DNA of 36,958 bases from JBHAEC01 sp041855385. GTDB lineage: Bacteria; Bacillota; Negativicutes; Veillonellales; Veillonellaceae. The notes under the pieces are model-generated. The model was not told the origin of the DNA, did not search any database, and saw only the letters and a program-made list of their open reading frames with translations. Positions 1 through 8,058 of the stretch are shown piece after piece. Both the position numbers and the translations under genes were made by a program. The DNA lies in contig JBHAEC010000024.1 of NCBI GenBank assembly GCA_041855385.1, positions 1 through 36,958 of the forward strand, read 5' to 3'. Numbering within the stretch: position 1 is the first letter of the stretch; every line of letters starts with the position of its first letter.

Positions 1-169
1 ATGGCATATTCAACACCATTTTTACATCATCTGCTGTTTGGAAGGGTTTCCCATGAATATCATTAAAAGAGCCTAATGCACCCTTTCCCACTAACCATGG
101 ATCGACGAGAAATGTTTTGCCACCATATACGATCTTATTGGTTGCATTGCGAATTTGTTGTATGTCCAT
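1..169 (-). CDS. MBL-fold metallo-hydrolase, N-terminal part (cut by window edge)
   Basis: The minus-strand reading from ATG at 169 stays open to the window edge, giving 56 residues that begin MDIQQIRNATNKIVYGGKTF. The stretch YGGKTFLVDPWL resembles the first beta strands of metallo-beta-lactamase-fold hydrolases, where a substrate-independent scaffold is followed by the HxHxDH metal motif. That motif would lie beyond the edge, so the catalytic residues cannot be checked. The start is supported by GGAGAT about 8 bases upstream (172-180). It diverges from the TetR-type gene at 325, an arrangement often seen when a regulator controls its neighbour. The substrate is unknown, and the family call rests on the N-terminal strand pattern only. 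Confidence 0.6.
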   Translation of the reverse strand, partial: MDIQQIRNATNKIVYGGKTFLVDPWLVGKGALGSFNDIHGKPFQTADDVKMVLNMP

Positions 170-200
170 ATGATATCTCCTTAGTATAAACAATAAATTA

Positions 201-229
201 TTGACACCCTGTTTAATAATTATTATACT
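201..229 (+). promoter_or_regulatory. Candidate sigma-70-type promoter of the tetR-type gene
   Basis: TTGACA (201-206), a 17-base spacer and TATACT (224-229) make a near-consensus promoter reading towards the regulator at 325, leaving a leader of about 90 bases. A second TTGACA at 279-284 is followed by GACA/TGTC arms (281-284 and 297-300), a possible operator half-site pair for the regulator. The operator idea is inference. Confidence 0.55.
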
Positions 230-324
230 CACATTATACTTAAACACAATATACACTTTCTTCAACATGTATTATTCGTTGACAGTTTCAGAAAAGTGTC
301 CATGATTTTACTTAAGGAGTAGCT

Positions 325-939
325 ATGAAAAAAGTAGATCGACGAACGCTGTATACACGCCAAGTGATTAAAGATACTTTATTAAAAATCTTAACACTTG
401 AATCTTTCAATAAAATTAATGTTTCAAAACTTTGCCGTGCTGCTGAAATCACGCGCGCTACATTTTATTTACATTATCAAGATATTTATGCCGTTGTAGA
501 TGACATACTGAATGAAGCATTAGGTACAACAGACACGGCAGACATAAAGGCCCGTTTACAACAATTATTTAACGTTCAGAAAGAACACGGTCACGCTACT
601 TCTGAAAAAATCAGAGAAATTTACGATTTATTGCCTATTTGCCAACGTATCAGCGACCGCAAAGAGTTTAGGCCCCTTTTTTTAGATAGTTATTTATCTA
701 CTTATATTTTGCAGTACATAATAGCAAAAGAAAAGGATCACTTATTGCCCTTCCTTCAGGAGTACTATCAAATCGACGAAACCCTTGCAAAAAATATCTA
801 TTATTTTACCATTTCTGGAGCCTATGCAATCAACCAAAGATACAATTGGGAAAAAAACGAAAGTTGGTTCCAATTTCAGGCGTTCATGCTAAATTTACTT
901 AGTCATGCACAACCTAAAGATGCCTCTAAAAAAAATTAA
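325..939 (+). CDS. TetR/AcrR family transcriptional regulator
   Basis: This is a 204-residue protein, the usual size for the TetR family. Residues about 10-60 form the N-terminal helix-turn-helix domain: a helix around RQVIKDTLLKILTLESF, then INVSKLCRAAEITRATFYLHY, the classic TetR recognition-helix pattern ending in TFYxHY. The remaining all-helical part would be the ligand-binding and dimerisation domain; its ligand cannot be told. The ATG at 325 has AAGGAG about 6 bases upstream. It diverges from the MBL-fold gene at 169, so it may control that gene and itself (inference). The stop codon lies within the left arm of a long hairpin (936-998). Confidence 0.85.
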   Translation: MKKVDRRTLYTRQVIKDTLLKILTLESFNKINVSKLCRAAEITRATFYLHYQDIYAVVDDILNEALGTTDTADIKARLQQLFNVQKEHGHATSEKIREIYDLLPICQRISDRKEFRPLFLDSYLSTYILQYIIAKEKDHLLPFLQEYYQIDETLAKNIYYFTISGAYAINQRYNWEKNESWFQFQAFMLNLLSHAQPKDASKKN

Positions 940-998
940 TGAAGTGTACCTCCAAACGTTAAATTCTTTGTTTAACCTTTGGAGGTACACTTCATTAA
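936..998 (-). terminator. Long perfect hairpin, likely purA terminator (possibly bidirectional)
   Basis: Bases 936-956 and 978-998 are perfect 21-bp inverted repeats. The 21-base interior contains a second stem, GTTAAA/TTTAAC (958-963 and 971-976). Read on the minus strand, downstream of purA, the hairpin is followed by TTAA and then eight T, as in an intrinsic terminator. Read on the plus strand, the following tract is weak. The left arm includes the tetR stop codon. Confidence 0.7.
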
Positions 999-1159
999 GC
1001 CTCTTCTTTACTTCTTATAAGAAGCAATTTTCCTAACCTACCCTATCGTTTAACCATTTTCCCAAATCTTTTTTCTCTATTTCCTAACTAAGTCAATTAT
1101 ACGCTTTATTTTTTAGGAAATATGTTGCTTCAGCTACACAAAAAAGAAAATACTCTTTT

Positions 1160-2446
1160 TTACTTAAAAAATTCTGTCAGCAAAATGGTTTGATCCCGAC
1201 CGGGTCCTACAGAAACAATTCCCAAAGGAACGCCTGTTACTTCTGCAATACGCTCTACATATTTGCGAGCCGCCTCAGGTAAATCTTCATATTTACGAAT
1301 ATGGCTAATGGGTGTCTCCCAACCTTCAAAGGTTTCATATACAGGCTCCACTTTCTCTAAAAGGCACAAGCTGGCCGGGAAGCCGTTTACCGCCTCTCCT
1401 TGATAGGTGTATCCTACACAAATTTTAAGTTCTTTTAGTCCGTCGAGGATATCCAGACGAGTAATAGCCAGATAGTCTAAACTATTTAATGCCGCCGCAT
1501 AAGAAACAACAGAAAGATCCAGCCATCCACAACGACGGGCACGCCCTGTTACTGTGCCAAATTCATGAGCTGTATTGCGAAGATATTCACCCACCTCATT
1601 GTCCTGTTCTGTTGGGAATGGACCTTCTCCTACACGTGTGCTATATGCTTTTACAACGCCGATAATATTTTTTAGATAGTTCGGGCCGACGCCGGCACCT
1701 ACAGAAGCTCCACCGGCAATAGGATGGGAGCTGGTAACAAAAGGATATGTTCCATGGTCAAGATCAAGCATAGTTGCCTGAGCGCCTTCAAAGAGAACCT
1801 TCTCCCCTTTTCGGATATAGTCCACCACCGTATAGTTTGTATCTTTAATATAGGGACGGAGCTTTTCCGCATACACCAAATAATCCGCTAACATTGTCTC
1901 GAAATCAAACGGATCGGCACCATAAACCTGTGTTAAAATTTTATTTTTTTGTGCCACATTAAAAGCAAGTTTTTCTCTGAGTACACGCTCATCAAGTAAA
2001 TCCACCATGCGAATGCCAATGCGGTTTACTTTATCTGCATAGCAAGGGCCTATTCCATTTTTTGTAGTGCCAATCTTAAGATCGCCCTTAGCCTCTTCTT
2101 CCATTTCATCCAATCTCTTGTGATAAGGAAAAATAACATGTGCTCGATCGGAAACTTGAAGGTTCTTAGCACTCTTTCCTTTTGCTTCCAGGTTAGCAAT
2201 TTCTTCCAATAATCCTGCCGGATCTACCACAACACCACTACCGATAACATTTATTTTCCCATCATATAAAATTCCGCTCGGCAAAAGGCGAAGTGCAAAT
2301 TCCTGACCATCTGCGACCACAGTGTGCCCCGCATTATTTCCGCCTTGGCTGCGAACAACCACAGTTGCTTCTTCTGCTAAATAATCAACGACTTTGCCCT
2401 TTCCTTCGTCACCCCATTGTGTGCCGATTACCATACTTGTTGCCAT
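1160..2446 (-). CDS. purA: Adenylosuccinate synthetase
   Basis: This 428-residue protein is full length for PurA. It catalyses the GTP-dependent joining of aspartate to IMP, the first step from IMP to AMP, in the cytosol. The N-terminal GTQWGDEGKGKVVDYLAE is the PurA P-loop signature with the catalytic Asp, and GRARRCGWLDL near residue 300 is the conserved Arg loop. The ATG at 2446 is preceded by AGGAGGG. It lies 147 bases downstream of purB in the same direction, so the two AMP-branch enzymes may be co-transcribed. The gene probably ends at the long hairpin 936-998. Confidence 0.97.
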   Translation of the reverse strand: MATSMVIGTQWGDEGKGKVVDYLAEEATVVVRSQGGNNAGHTVVADGQEFALRLLPSGILYDGKINVIGSGVVVDPAGLLEEIANLEAKGKSAKNLQVSDRAHVIFPYHKRLDEMEEEAKGDLKIGTTKNGIGPCYADKVNRIGIRMVDLLDERVLREKLAFNVAQKNKILTQVYGADPFDFETMLADYLVYAEKLRPYIKDTNYTVVDYIRKGEKVLFEGAQATMLDLDHGTYPFVTSSHPIAGGASVGAGVGPNYLKNIIGVVKAYSTRVGEGPFPTEQDNEVGEYLRNTAHEFGTVTGRARRCGWLDLSVVSYAAALNSLDYLAITRLDILDGLKELKICVGYTYQGEAVNGFPASLCLLEKVEPVYETFEGWETPISHIRKYEDLPEAARKYVERIAEVTGVPLGIVSVGPGRDQTILLTEFFK

Positions 2447-2593
2447 GTTGTAGTCCCTCCTACCAACATTTTTAGTCCATTAATGTATATACTATATCTG
2501 TGCTCTATGTAAAATAGGTATAAAATTATCAATTTATATCGTTTTGCACCCTATCAATCATATCATAGACAGCCTTCTATGGCTACCTCAGTA

Positions 2594-3886
2594 TTACAAG
2601 CCGAATCGTGCCATAATCGTGTCTACATGCTTCAGCATAGCGTGCGGATCAAAACAAGCATCAATATCTTCATCGGTAAGATATTTTTTAATATCTTCAT
2701 CACTTTTTAGTCCTGCAATAAAATCTTTTCCTTCCAACCAACGAGCCATGGCATGACGCTGTACCCAACGGTACGCTTCATCACGGAATGCTCCCTTATC
2801 TACCAACGCGAGCAACACCCGTTGGCTAAAAACAAGACCTCCCGTAAGTTCCATATTACGCTTCATATTTTCCGGATACACCAAAAGTTTATCTATAGTG
2901 CGAATCGTAAGATTCAAAATATAATTTAGAGCGATCGTACTATCCGGGATAATGACCCTTTCTACAGAAGAGTGGGAAATGTCTCTCTCATGCCATAGTG
3001 CCACATCTTCCAATGCTGCCTGTGCGTTGCTGCGAATCACTCTTGCCAGTCCGCAGATGCGCTCGCAAGTAATAGGATTTCGCTTATGAGGCATTGCAGA
3101 AGAGCCTTTCTGCTTTTCACTAAAATATTCTTCTGCTTCTCTCACTTCCGTCCGTTGTAAATGACGAATCTCCAAAGCAATTTTATCCAAGGTGCTCGCT
3201 ATAATAGCCATAGTAGTGCAAAGCTCCGCATGACGGTCTCTTTGGATCACCTGCGTGGCAATTGCAGCCGGCTCAAGTCCCATTTTTTCACACACATAAG
3301 ACTCTACAAAAGGATCAACATTAGCATAGGTGCCCACTGCACCGGAAAGCTTTCCAACGGATACAGCTTTTTTTGCATGCTCCATGCGCTCTATATTTCG
3401 TTCTACTTCCGCCATCCAAAGAGCCAATTTTAATCCGAATGTTGTTGGCTCCCCATGAATACCGTGAGTACGACCCACCATAGCGGTATACTTAAACTCC
3501 GCCGCACGGCGACGCAATACATCCCGCAACCGGCGAAGATCGTCCAACAAGATATCACAGGCCTGCTTCATCATAGCACCCATGGCCGTATCCTTCACGT
3601 CCGTAGATGTAAGACCCATATGAATATATTTTGCTTCATCTCCTACATATTCACCTACCGCCGTCAAAAAGGAAATAATATCATGATTTGTTTCTTTTTC
3701 GATTTCATGAATGCGTTCCACATCAAAGTTCGCCTTCTCGCGAATTACTTTTACCGCTTCTTTGGGAATCACGCCCAACTCCGCTTGTGCTTCACAGGCA
3801 AAGATTTCTACTTCCAACATCATATCGAACTCATTTCTTTCGTTCCAGATACGTGCCATCTCAGGTCTGGTGTAACGTTCAATCAT
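2594..3886 (-). CDS. purB: Adenylosuccinate lyase
   Basis: PurB splits fumarate from SAICAR in the de novo purine pathway and from adenylosuccinate in AMP synthesis. The fumarase/aspartase superfamily signature SSAMPHKRNPITCE lies in the middle of the chain, and TSTDVKDTAMG and GRTHG are further conserved stretches. The open frame extends upstream to 3928, but the ATG at 3886 (MIERYTRPEMARIW, 430 residues) has AAGGAGTG at the right distance and matches the family start, so I use it. purA follows on the same strand. A promoter and a leader hairpin lie upstream (3924-4010). Confidence 0.96.
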   Translation of the reverse strand: MIERYTRPEMARIWNERNEFDMMLEVEIFACEAQAELGVIPKEAVKVIREKANFDVERIHEIEKETNHDIISFLTAVGEYVGDEAKYIHMGLTSTDVKDTAMGAMMKQACDILLDDLRRLRDVLRRRAAEFKYTAMVGRTHGIHGEPTTFGLKLALWMAEVERNIERMEHAKKAVSVGKLSGAVGTYANVDPFVESYVCEKMGLEPAAIATQVIQRDRHAELCTTMAIIASTLDKIALEIRHLQRTEVREAEEYFSEKQKGSSAMPHKRNPITCERICGLARVIRSNAQAALEDVALWHERDISHSSVERVIIPDSTIALNYILNLTIRTIDKLLVYPENMKRNMELTGGLVFSQRVLLALVDKGAFRDEAYRWVQRHAMARWLEGKDFIAGLKSDEDIKKYLTDEDIDACFDPHAMLKHVDTIMARFGL

Positions 3887-3923
3887 GACAACACTCCTTT
3901 TTGTTCCTATATCATAAAAATAA

Positions 3924-3947
3924 CTCAAATAAGCCTTCCTATTTGAG
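3924..3947 (-). promoter_or_regulatory. Leader hairpin of purB, attenuator-like
   Basis: CTCAAATA (3924-3931) and TATTTGAG (3940-3947) form an 8-bp stem with an 8-base loop. In the purB direction it is followed by TTATTTTTATG. It lies between the putative purB promoter and the ribosome site, where a weak intrinsic terminator could act as an attenuator. No known purine riboswitch core was recognised. Confidence 0.35.
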
Positions 3948-3981
3948 CATACGAGGTTTCTTAACAGATTTTCCCTTTATA

Positions 3982-4010
3982 ATCATAGCACAAGGGACAT
4001 ATGGGGTCAA
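3982..4010 (-). promoter_or_regulatory. Candidate purB promoter
   Basis: On the minus strand TTGACC (4005-4010), a 17-base spacer and TATGAT (3982-3987) give five of six matches in each box. Transcription would start near 3975, about 90 bases before the purB ATG. Apart from this and the leader hairpin, nothing else was seen in the gap 3887-4140. Confidence 0.5.
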
Positions 4011-4149
4011 CAAAATTTACCGAACATTATTTCCTTTTGTTTATATATTCATTCGTATTTTAAACTGTATGTGTATAACATTTTATAGCTTGTCCCCATA
4101 AAAATTATAGTGGCGCCACACATTTCCTCTGTTCTGCAGCATAAAAAGC

Positions 4150-4198
4150 AAAATGCTATTGTCCCTACTGAACTTTTTACGAAGGGCAATAGCATTTT
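4150..4198 (-). terminator. Intrinsic terminator of lrgA-lrgB
   Basis: AAAATGCTATTG (4150-4161) pairs with CAATAGCATTTT (4187-4198). The stem is extended by CCC/GGG (4163-4165 and 4184-4186) across one bulged base. On the minus strand it is followed by a T-rich run (TTTTGCTTTTT) directly after the lrgB stop. Confidence 0.8.
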
Positions 4199-4199
4199 A

Positions 4200-4892
4200 T
4201 TATTTTAGAAAAGATGATATAAACGACACCAAAGGGGCCAGTAAAGTAGTAAAAATACCCATCAAAATCATAGATACCGACGCAATAGCTCCTGTTTCAG
4301 CGCCATATTCATACGCTTTGGCCGTTCCTGTTCCGTGAGCACTCACTCCGAACAGCATTCCTCGCGCAAAGGTATTACGAATACCATGTCGCTCTACATA
4401 CGCACTGGTCATCACCATTCCCATAACACCCGTAATAATCACAAGAACAGCGGTAATCGTCGGAATTCCTCCTACCACTTCCGCCGCCGCCAGAGCAAGA
4501 GGTGTTGTAATAGATCGAGGTGCCATGCTCATGGCCAAATCTGTACCTAATCCGATAAGAATTGTGAGGCCCACAGAAGTTACAAGAGCCACTATCGACG
4601 CCGATAAAATCACAATGGTCATTTCTACACCGTATTTTTTTATTTTATCTCGATAGCGATAAAGGGGAACCGCAAAAGCTACCGTTGATGGTTGTAACAT
4701 CCAGCTGATAATATCTCCTCCCAATGCGTACTCTCGATATGGCACTCCCATGAGAAGGAGAGACAGCGCCAGTACAATGGGACATACGATCATGGGATTA
4801 AGGAACATTTTTCCCTTTGATTGTATATATAACCGCTTTACTCCTACAAAGAGCAAAATGGTTCCGAATAAGGAAAGGAGCAAACTAATCAT
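4200..4892 (-). CDS. lrgB: LrgB/CidB family membrane protein
   Basis: This is a 230-residue, strongly hydrophobic inner-membrane protein with about six to eight membrane segments. Two conserved LrgB stretches are clear: MAPRSITTPLALAAAE near residues 128-143 and the glycine-rich SAHGTGTAKAYEYG near 184-197. The LrgA/LrgB pair is known as a holin-like system tied to murein hydrolase activity; related proteins export pyruvate, glycolate or lactate. Which role applies here cannot be read from sequence. The ATG overlaps the lrgA end by four bases (ATGA), indicating translational coupling, and a terminator follows directly. Confidence 0.9.
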   Translation of the reverse strand: MISLLLSLFGTILLFVGVKRLYIQSKGKMFLNPMIVCPIVLALSLLLMGVPYREYALGGDIISWMLQPSTVAFAVPLYRYRDKIKKYGVEMTIVILSASIVALVTSVGLTILIGLGTDLAMSMAPRSITTPLALAAAEVVGGIPTITAVLVIITGVMGMVMTSAYVERHGIRNTFARGMLFGVSAHGTGTAKAYEYGAETGAIASVSMILMGIFTTLLAPLVSFISSFLK

Positions 4893-5281
4893 AAACGATA
4901 CCCCCTTCTTTTAAACTTAAAACTCCACAAAGTGGTACCCAAAATTGACTGCCAGACCAGAAAAATGCTAATGACCACCACAGATAAAAGTCCCAGTCCG
5001 GCCATGCCGAATAGGTGAGAGTAATCAATAATGCCAATAGCGGAAGGAATAAAAAAAAGCAGAAGATTGGCGATGAGAAATCCCGCTCCATCCTCAATCC
5101 ACGCCAACTTTACATACCCCTTCATGAGTAATAGGTACAAAATCCCCATACCGATAAGCGCACCCGGAATCGGCACCTCCAAAAATTGACTGATCCCGGT
5201 CCCTACCAAACTCATTATTGATAAAAGCAGCACCTGCCAAAAAATCTTTGCTATTCTAACGATTCTCTCTACCTTATCCAC
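4889..5281 (-). CDS. lrgA: LrgA/CidA family holin-like protein
   Basis: This 130-residue protein has four predicted membrane helices. The conserved LrgA/CidA core is visible: IPGALIGMGILYLLL near residues 38-52, followed by DGAGFLIANLLLFFIPSAIGI near 64-84. It is the small partner of LrgB; the pair forms a membrane complex. The start is GTG at 5281 with GGAGGG about 8 bases upstream, which is better placed than any internal ATG. It leads the two-gene operon. No regulator of the LytR/LysR type that often adjoins such operons is visible nearby. Confidence 0.88.
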   Translation of the reverse strand: MDKVERIVRIAKIFWQVLLLSIMSLVGTGISQFLEVPIPGALIGMGILYLLLMKGYVKLAWIEDGAGFLIANLLLFFIPSAIGIIDYSHLFGMAGLGLLSVVVISIFLVWQSILGTTLWSFKFKRRGYRL

Positions 5282-5584
5282 GGCTTTCCCTCCATTCTCC
5301 CGGGCTTAAAAGCGATTGGAGCCACAAAATAAAAACACCTCATATTGACTTGCCGTCTGTGTTTGGTCTAATCGTTTACCTACTTAATTACTTTCTCTAT
5401 TTTACTATAGCCCTTTGATTTAATAAAGCACAATTTATCTATACATACATATGCATTAAAGTTATAATATACCTGTACGGATGTAATTTAATTTCCTTGA
5501 CAATTATCTATCTTTCAGTCGATAGCTTTATTTAAGGCAAAACGCTTTCTAATTGAAAAAACATTGTAAAATGGAGGACTTTAT
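5282..5584. other. Divergent intergenic region without a recognised gene
   Basis: This 303-base AT-rich gap separates lrgA from the DUF853 ATPase gene and must hold both promoters. A TTGACA at 5497-5502 reads towards the ATPase but has no good -10 at 16-18 bases. The ribosome site GGAGGA precedes the ATG at 5585. No small coding region, RNA or strong hairpin was seen. Confidence 0.5.
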
Positions 5585-7141
5585 ATGTTAACAGAAAAGG
5601 GACTATATATCGGAAAAGGTACTCATGAAAATATCCTCATTCCCCGAATGGCCAATCGGCACGGACTCATTGCCGGTGCAACGGGGACAGGCAAAACGGT
5701 GACACTTAAAGTGCTTGCCGAATCCTTTAGTGATTTAGGTGTGCCTGTATTTCTTGCGGATATCAAGGGAGATTTATCAGGTACTATGCTCCCCGGCACA
5801 GAAAGCGAAGGATTAAAAAATCGTCTTTCTTCTCTAGGTATCGACACCTTTGCTTACCAAGGCTACCCATGTGAATACTGGGATGTTTTGGCAGAACGGG
5901 GCATCCCTGTCCGCACCACAATCTCTGAAATAGGGCCTCTTCTCTTATCTCGGATTTTGGATCTTAATGAAACTCAGGAATCTATCTTGTCCATCGTATT
6001 CCAATACGCAGACGACAACCAGCTTCTCCTGTTGGATTTTAAGGATTTAAAGGAACTCATTGCCTATGTCAGCGACCATACGGATGATCTAAAAGCAGAT
6101 TACGGCAACATTCCTTCCGCTTCCATCGGTACGATTCAGCGTCGCCTTATAGCTTTTAAAGCGGACGGCTTGGCAGATATCTTCTTTGGCGAAGAAGCCT
6201 TAGATATTCGCGATTTTATGAAAGTAGCTACCGATGGGCGCGGTATTATCAATATCCTTAGAGCCGAAAAACTATATCAACAACCAAAATTATATGCCTC
6301 CTTCCTCTTATGGCTTCTATCCGAATTGTTTGAGGAGTTACCGGAAGTGGGAGATTTAGAACAGCCGAAATTGGTTTTCTTCTTTGATGAAGCCCATCTC
6401 CTTTTCACCAATGCGCCGAAAGCATTACTTGAAAAAATCGAACAGGTGGTTCGCCTCATCCGCTCCAAAGGAGTAGGTATCTACTTTATCAGTCAAAGCC
6501 CGGAAGATATTCCCGACACTATTTTGGGTCAGCTGGGTAATCGTATTCAGCATGCGCTTCGCGCTTATACACCTCGCGACCAAAAGGCAATCCGTGCAGC
6601 AGCACAGTCTTTTCGCAGTGACGGGACCGTCAATGTAGAAGAAGCCATCACGCAACTAAAAGTGGGACAGGCACTGATTTCTTTCCTTGATGAAGAAGGT
6701 CGTCCTACAGTCGTCGACATGGCTATGATACTTCCGCCTATGAGCCACATGGGACCGGCAGAAGAAAATGATGTAGAAAATGCTTACAAATCCTCTTCGC
6801 ATTTTGGAAAGTACAGCGATATAGTGGACCGGGAGTCCGCCTTCGAAATCCTCCGAGTCAAAGTTGAAAAAGAAGCTGCTGCCGAAGAACAGGCAAAACT
6901 TGATGCCATTGCGGCGAAAGAAGCGGAAAAGCAGGCCAAGGAAGAAGCAAAAGTGGCAGAGAAATTAGCAAAAGAACAGGAAAAAGAAGCTAAGGCTGCT
7001 GCACGCGCCGCCCAAAAAGCGGAAGAAAACAGTATAACAAATCAGATTTTAAAAAGTGTAACCCGCACAGCTACTTCAACTATCGGTCGACAAATTACCA
7101 ATTCTCTTATCCGTGGGCTCTTAGGCTCCCTAAAGAAGTAA
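5585..7141 (+). CDS. HerA-like P-loop ATPase, DUF853 family (YjgR type)
   Basis: This 518-residue protein carries Walker A GATGTGKT at residues 31-38 and Walker B VFFFDEAH near 264-271. GVGIYFISQSPEDIP (297-310) is the HerA/FtsK-type sensor stretch, followed by an arginine-rich segment. This order matches the DUF853 branch of the HerA/FtsK translocase superfamily, an ATPase group of unknown cellular role. Residues about 425-485 are an Ala/Lys/Glu-rich coiled coil, and the last 35 residues may form an anchor. The start has GGAGGA 8 bases upstream. The HAD hydrolase gene begins 17 bases after the stop, so the two are probably one unit. Confidence 0.88.
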   Translation: MLTEKGLYIGKGTHENILIPRMANRHGLIAGATGTGKTVTLKVLAESFSDLGVPVFLADIKGDLSGTMLPGTESEGLKNRLSSLGIDTFAYQGYPCEYWDVLAERGIPVRTTISEIGPLLLSRILDLNETQESILSIVFQYADDNQLLLLDFKDLKELIAYVSDHTDDLKADYGNIPSASIGTIQRRLIAFKADGLADIFFGEEALDIRDFMKVATDGRGIINILRAEKLYQQPKLYASFLLWLLSELFEELPEVGDLEQPKLVFFFDEAHLLFTNAPKALLEKIEQVVRLIRSKGVGIYFISQSPEDIPDTILGQLGNRIQHALRAYTPRDQKAIRAAAQSFRSDGTVNVEEAITQLKVGQALISFLDEEGRPTVVDMAMILPPMSHMGPAEENDVENAYKSSSHFGKYSDIVDRESAFEILRVKVEKEAAAEEQAKLDAIAAKEAEKQAKEEAKVAEKLAKEQEKEAKAAARAAQKAEENSITNQILKSVTRTATSTIGRQITNSLIRGLLGSLKK

Positions 7142-7158
7142 AATAGAAAGGGATTGCT

Positions 7159-8004
7159 ATGAAAGAACCGATTATTGCGTTAATGTATGATTTTGATAAA
7201 ACTCTGTGTACAAAAGATATGCAGGAATACACATTTATTCCCATGTTAAACATGACTCCGAAAGAGTTTTGGGCCAAGTCCAACGGTATGACCAATTCGG
7301 TAGGAATGGATCGCATGCTGGCCTTTATGTACACCATGCTTAAAGAAGCAAATCACATGGATTTTCCCATTACTCGTAAATCTTTTGTGGCCTGCGGCCG
7401 AGAAATTGAATTCTACCCCGGAGTAGACACCTGGTTTGATCGTATTACTGCTTTCGGCAAAGAAAATGGTGCCATTATAGAACATTACATAATTTCCTCG
7501 GGACTAAAGGAAATTATTGAAGGCTGTGCCATCGGAAAACATTTCAAAACTATTTTCGCATGTGAATATTATTACGATGCTAACGGTGTTGCCCGCTGGC
7601 CCCTTCATGTAATTAATTACACCGGCAAAACACAATGTATCTCTCGTGTCAATAAGGGGGTTCTTGACCTGTCGAATGACAAAGACCTGAATGCCCAAAC
7701 TCCGGAAGATGAGCGCCGTGTTCCTTACCAAAATATGATCTATTTGGGAGACGGAATGACCGACATCCCTTCCATGAAAATCGTTCATGTTAACGGCGGA
7801 AAATCTATCTGTGTTTATGCAGAAGGAGATACGGAGGCAAAAACCCTGGCAAAAACTCTGCTTAAAGACAATCGGGTAAATTTCTATGAAAAAGCAGATT
7901 ATAGAGAAGGAAGCGATCTTGATAAATTAGTAAAAGACATCATTTGTAGCCAAGTATTAGATCACCATTTAGCTACAAAAACCGCCTTTCAAAAAAGAAA
8001 ATAA
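7159..8004 (+). CDS. HAD-superfamily hydrolase, probable phosphatase
   Basis: This is a 281-residue protein with the HAD motifs in order. Motif I is DFDKT at 11-15, whose two Asp residues are the nucleophile and acid/base. Motif II is IISSG at 111-115, a conserved Lys follows in YTGKTQ near 157, and motif IV is YLGDGMTD (195-202). Family members are Mg-dependent phosphatases or phosphotransferases; the substrate cannot be read. The large insert between motif I and II suggests a helical cap. AAAGGG lies upstream of the ATG. It follows the HerA-like gene by 17 bases and ends at a strong terminator. Confidence 0.85.
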   Translation: MKEPIIALMYDFDKTLCTKDMQEYTFIPMLNMTPKEFWAKSNGMTNSVGMDRMLAFMYTMLKEANHMDFPITRKSFVACGREIEFYPGVDTWFDRITAFGKENGAIIEHYIISSGLKEIIEGCAIGKHFKTIFACEYYYDANGVARWPLHVINYTGKTQCISRVNKGVLDLSNDKDLNAQTPEDERRVPYQNMIYLGDGMTDIPSMKIVHVNGGKSICVYAEGDTEAKTLAKTLLKDNRVNFYEKADYREGSDLDKLVKDIICSQVLDHHLATKTAFQKRK

Positions 8005-8007
8005 AAC

Positions 8008-8047
8008 AAAGGCCCGCCGAAAATTATAATATCTTTGGCGGGCCTTT
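8008..8047. terminator. Bidirectional intrinsic terminator
   Basis: AAAGGCCCGCC (8008-8018) pairs with GGCGGGCCTTT (8037-8047), an 11-bp GC-rich stem flanked by A and T runs on both sides. It sits between the converging HAD gene (plus) and the acidic hypothetical gene (minus), so it can end transcription from either side. Confidence 0.85.
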
Positions 8048-8058
8048 CTATTTCCATA

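Noticed and set aside
3455..3946. 163-residue open frame on the plus strand
   Set aside because: It lies opposite purB, shows no family pattern and has no ribosome site.
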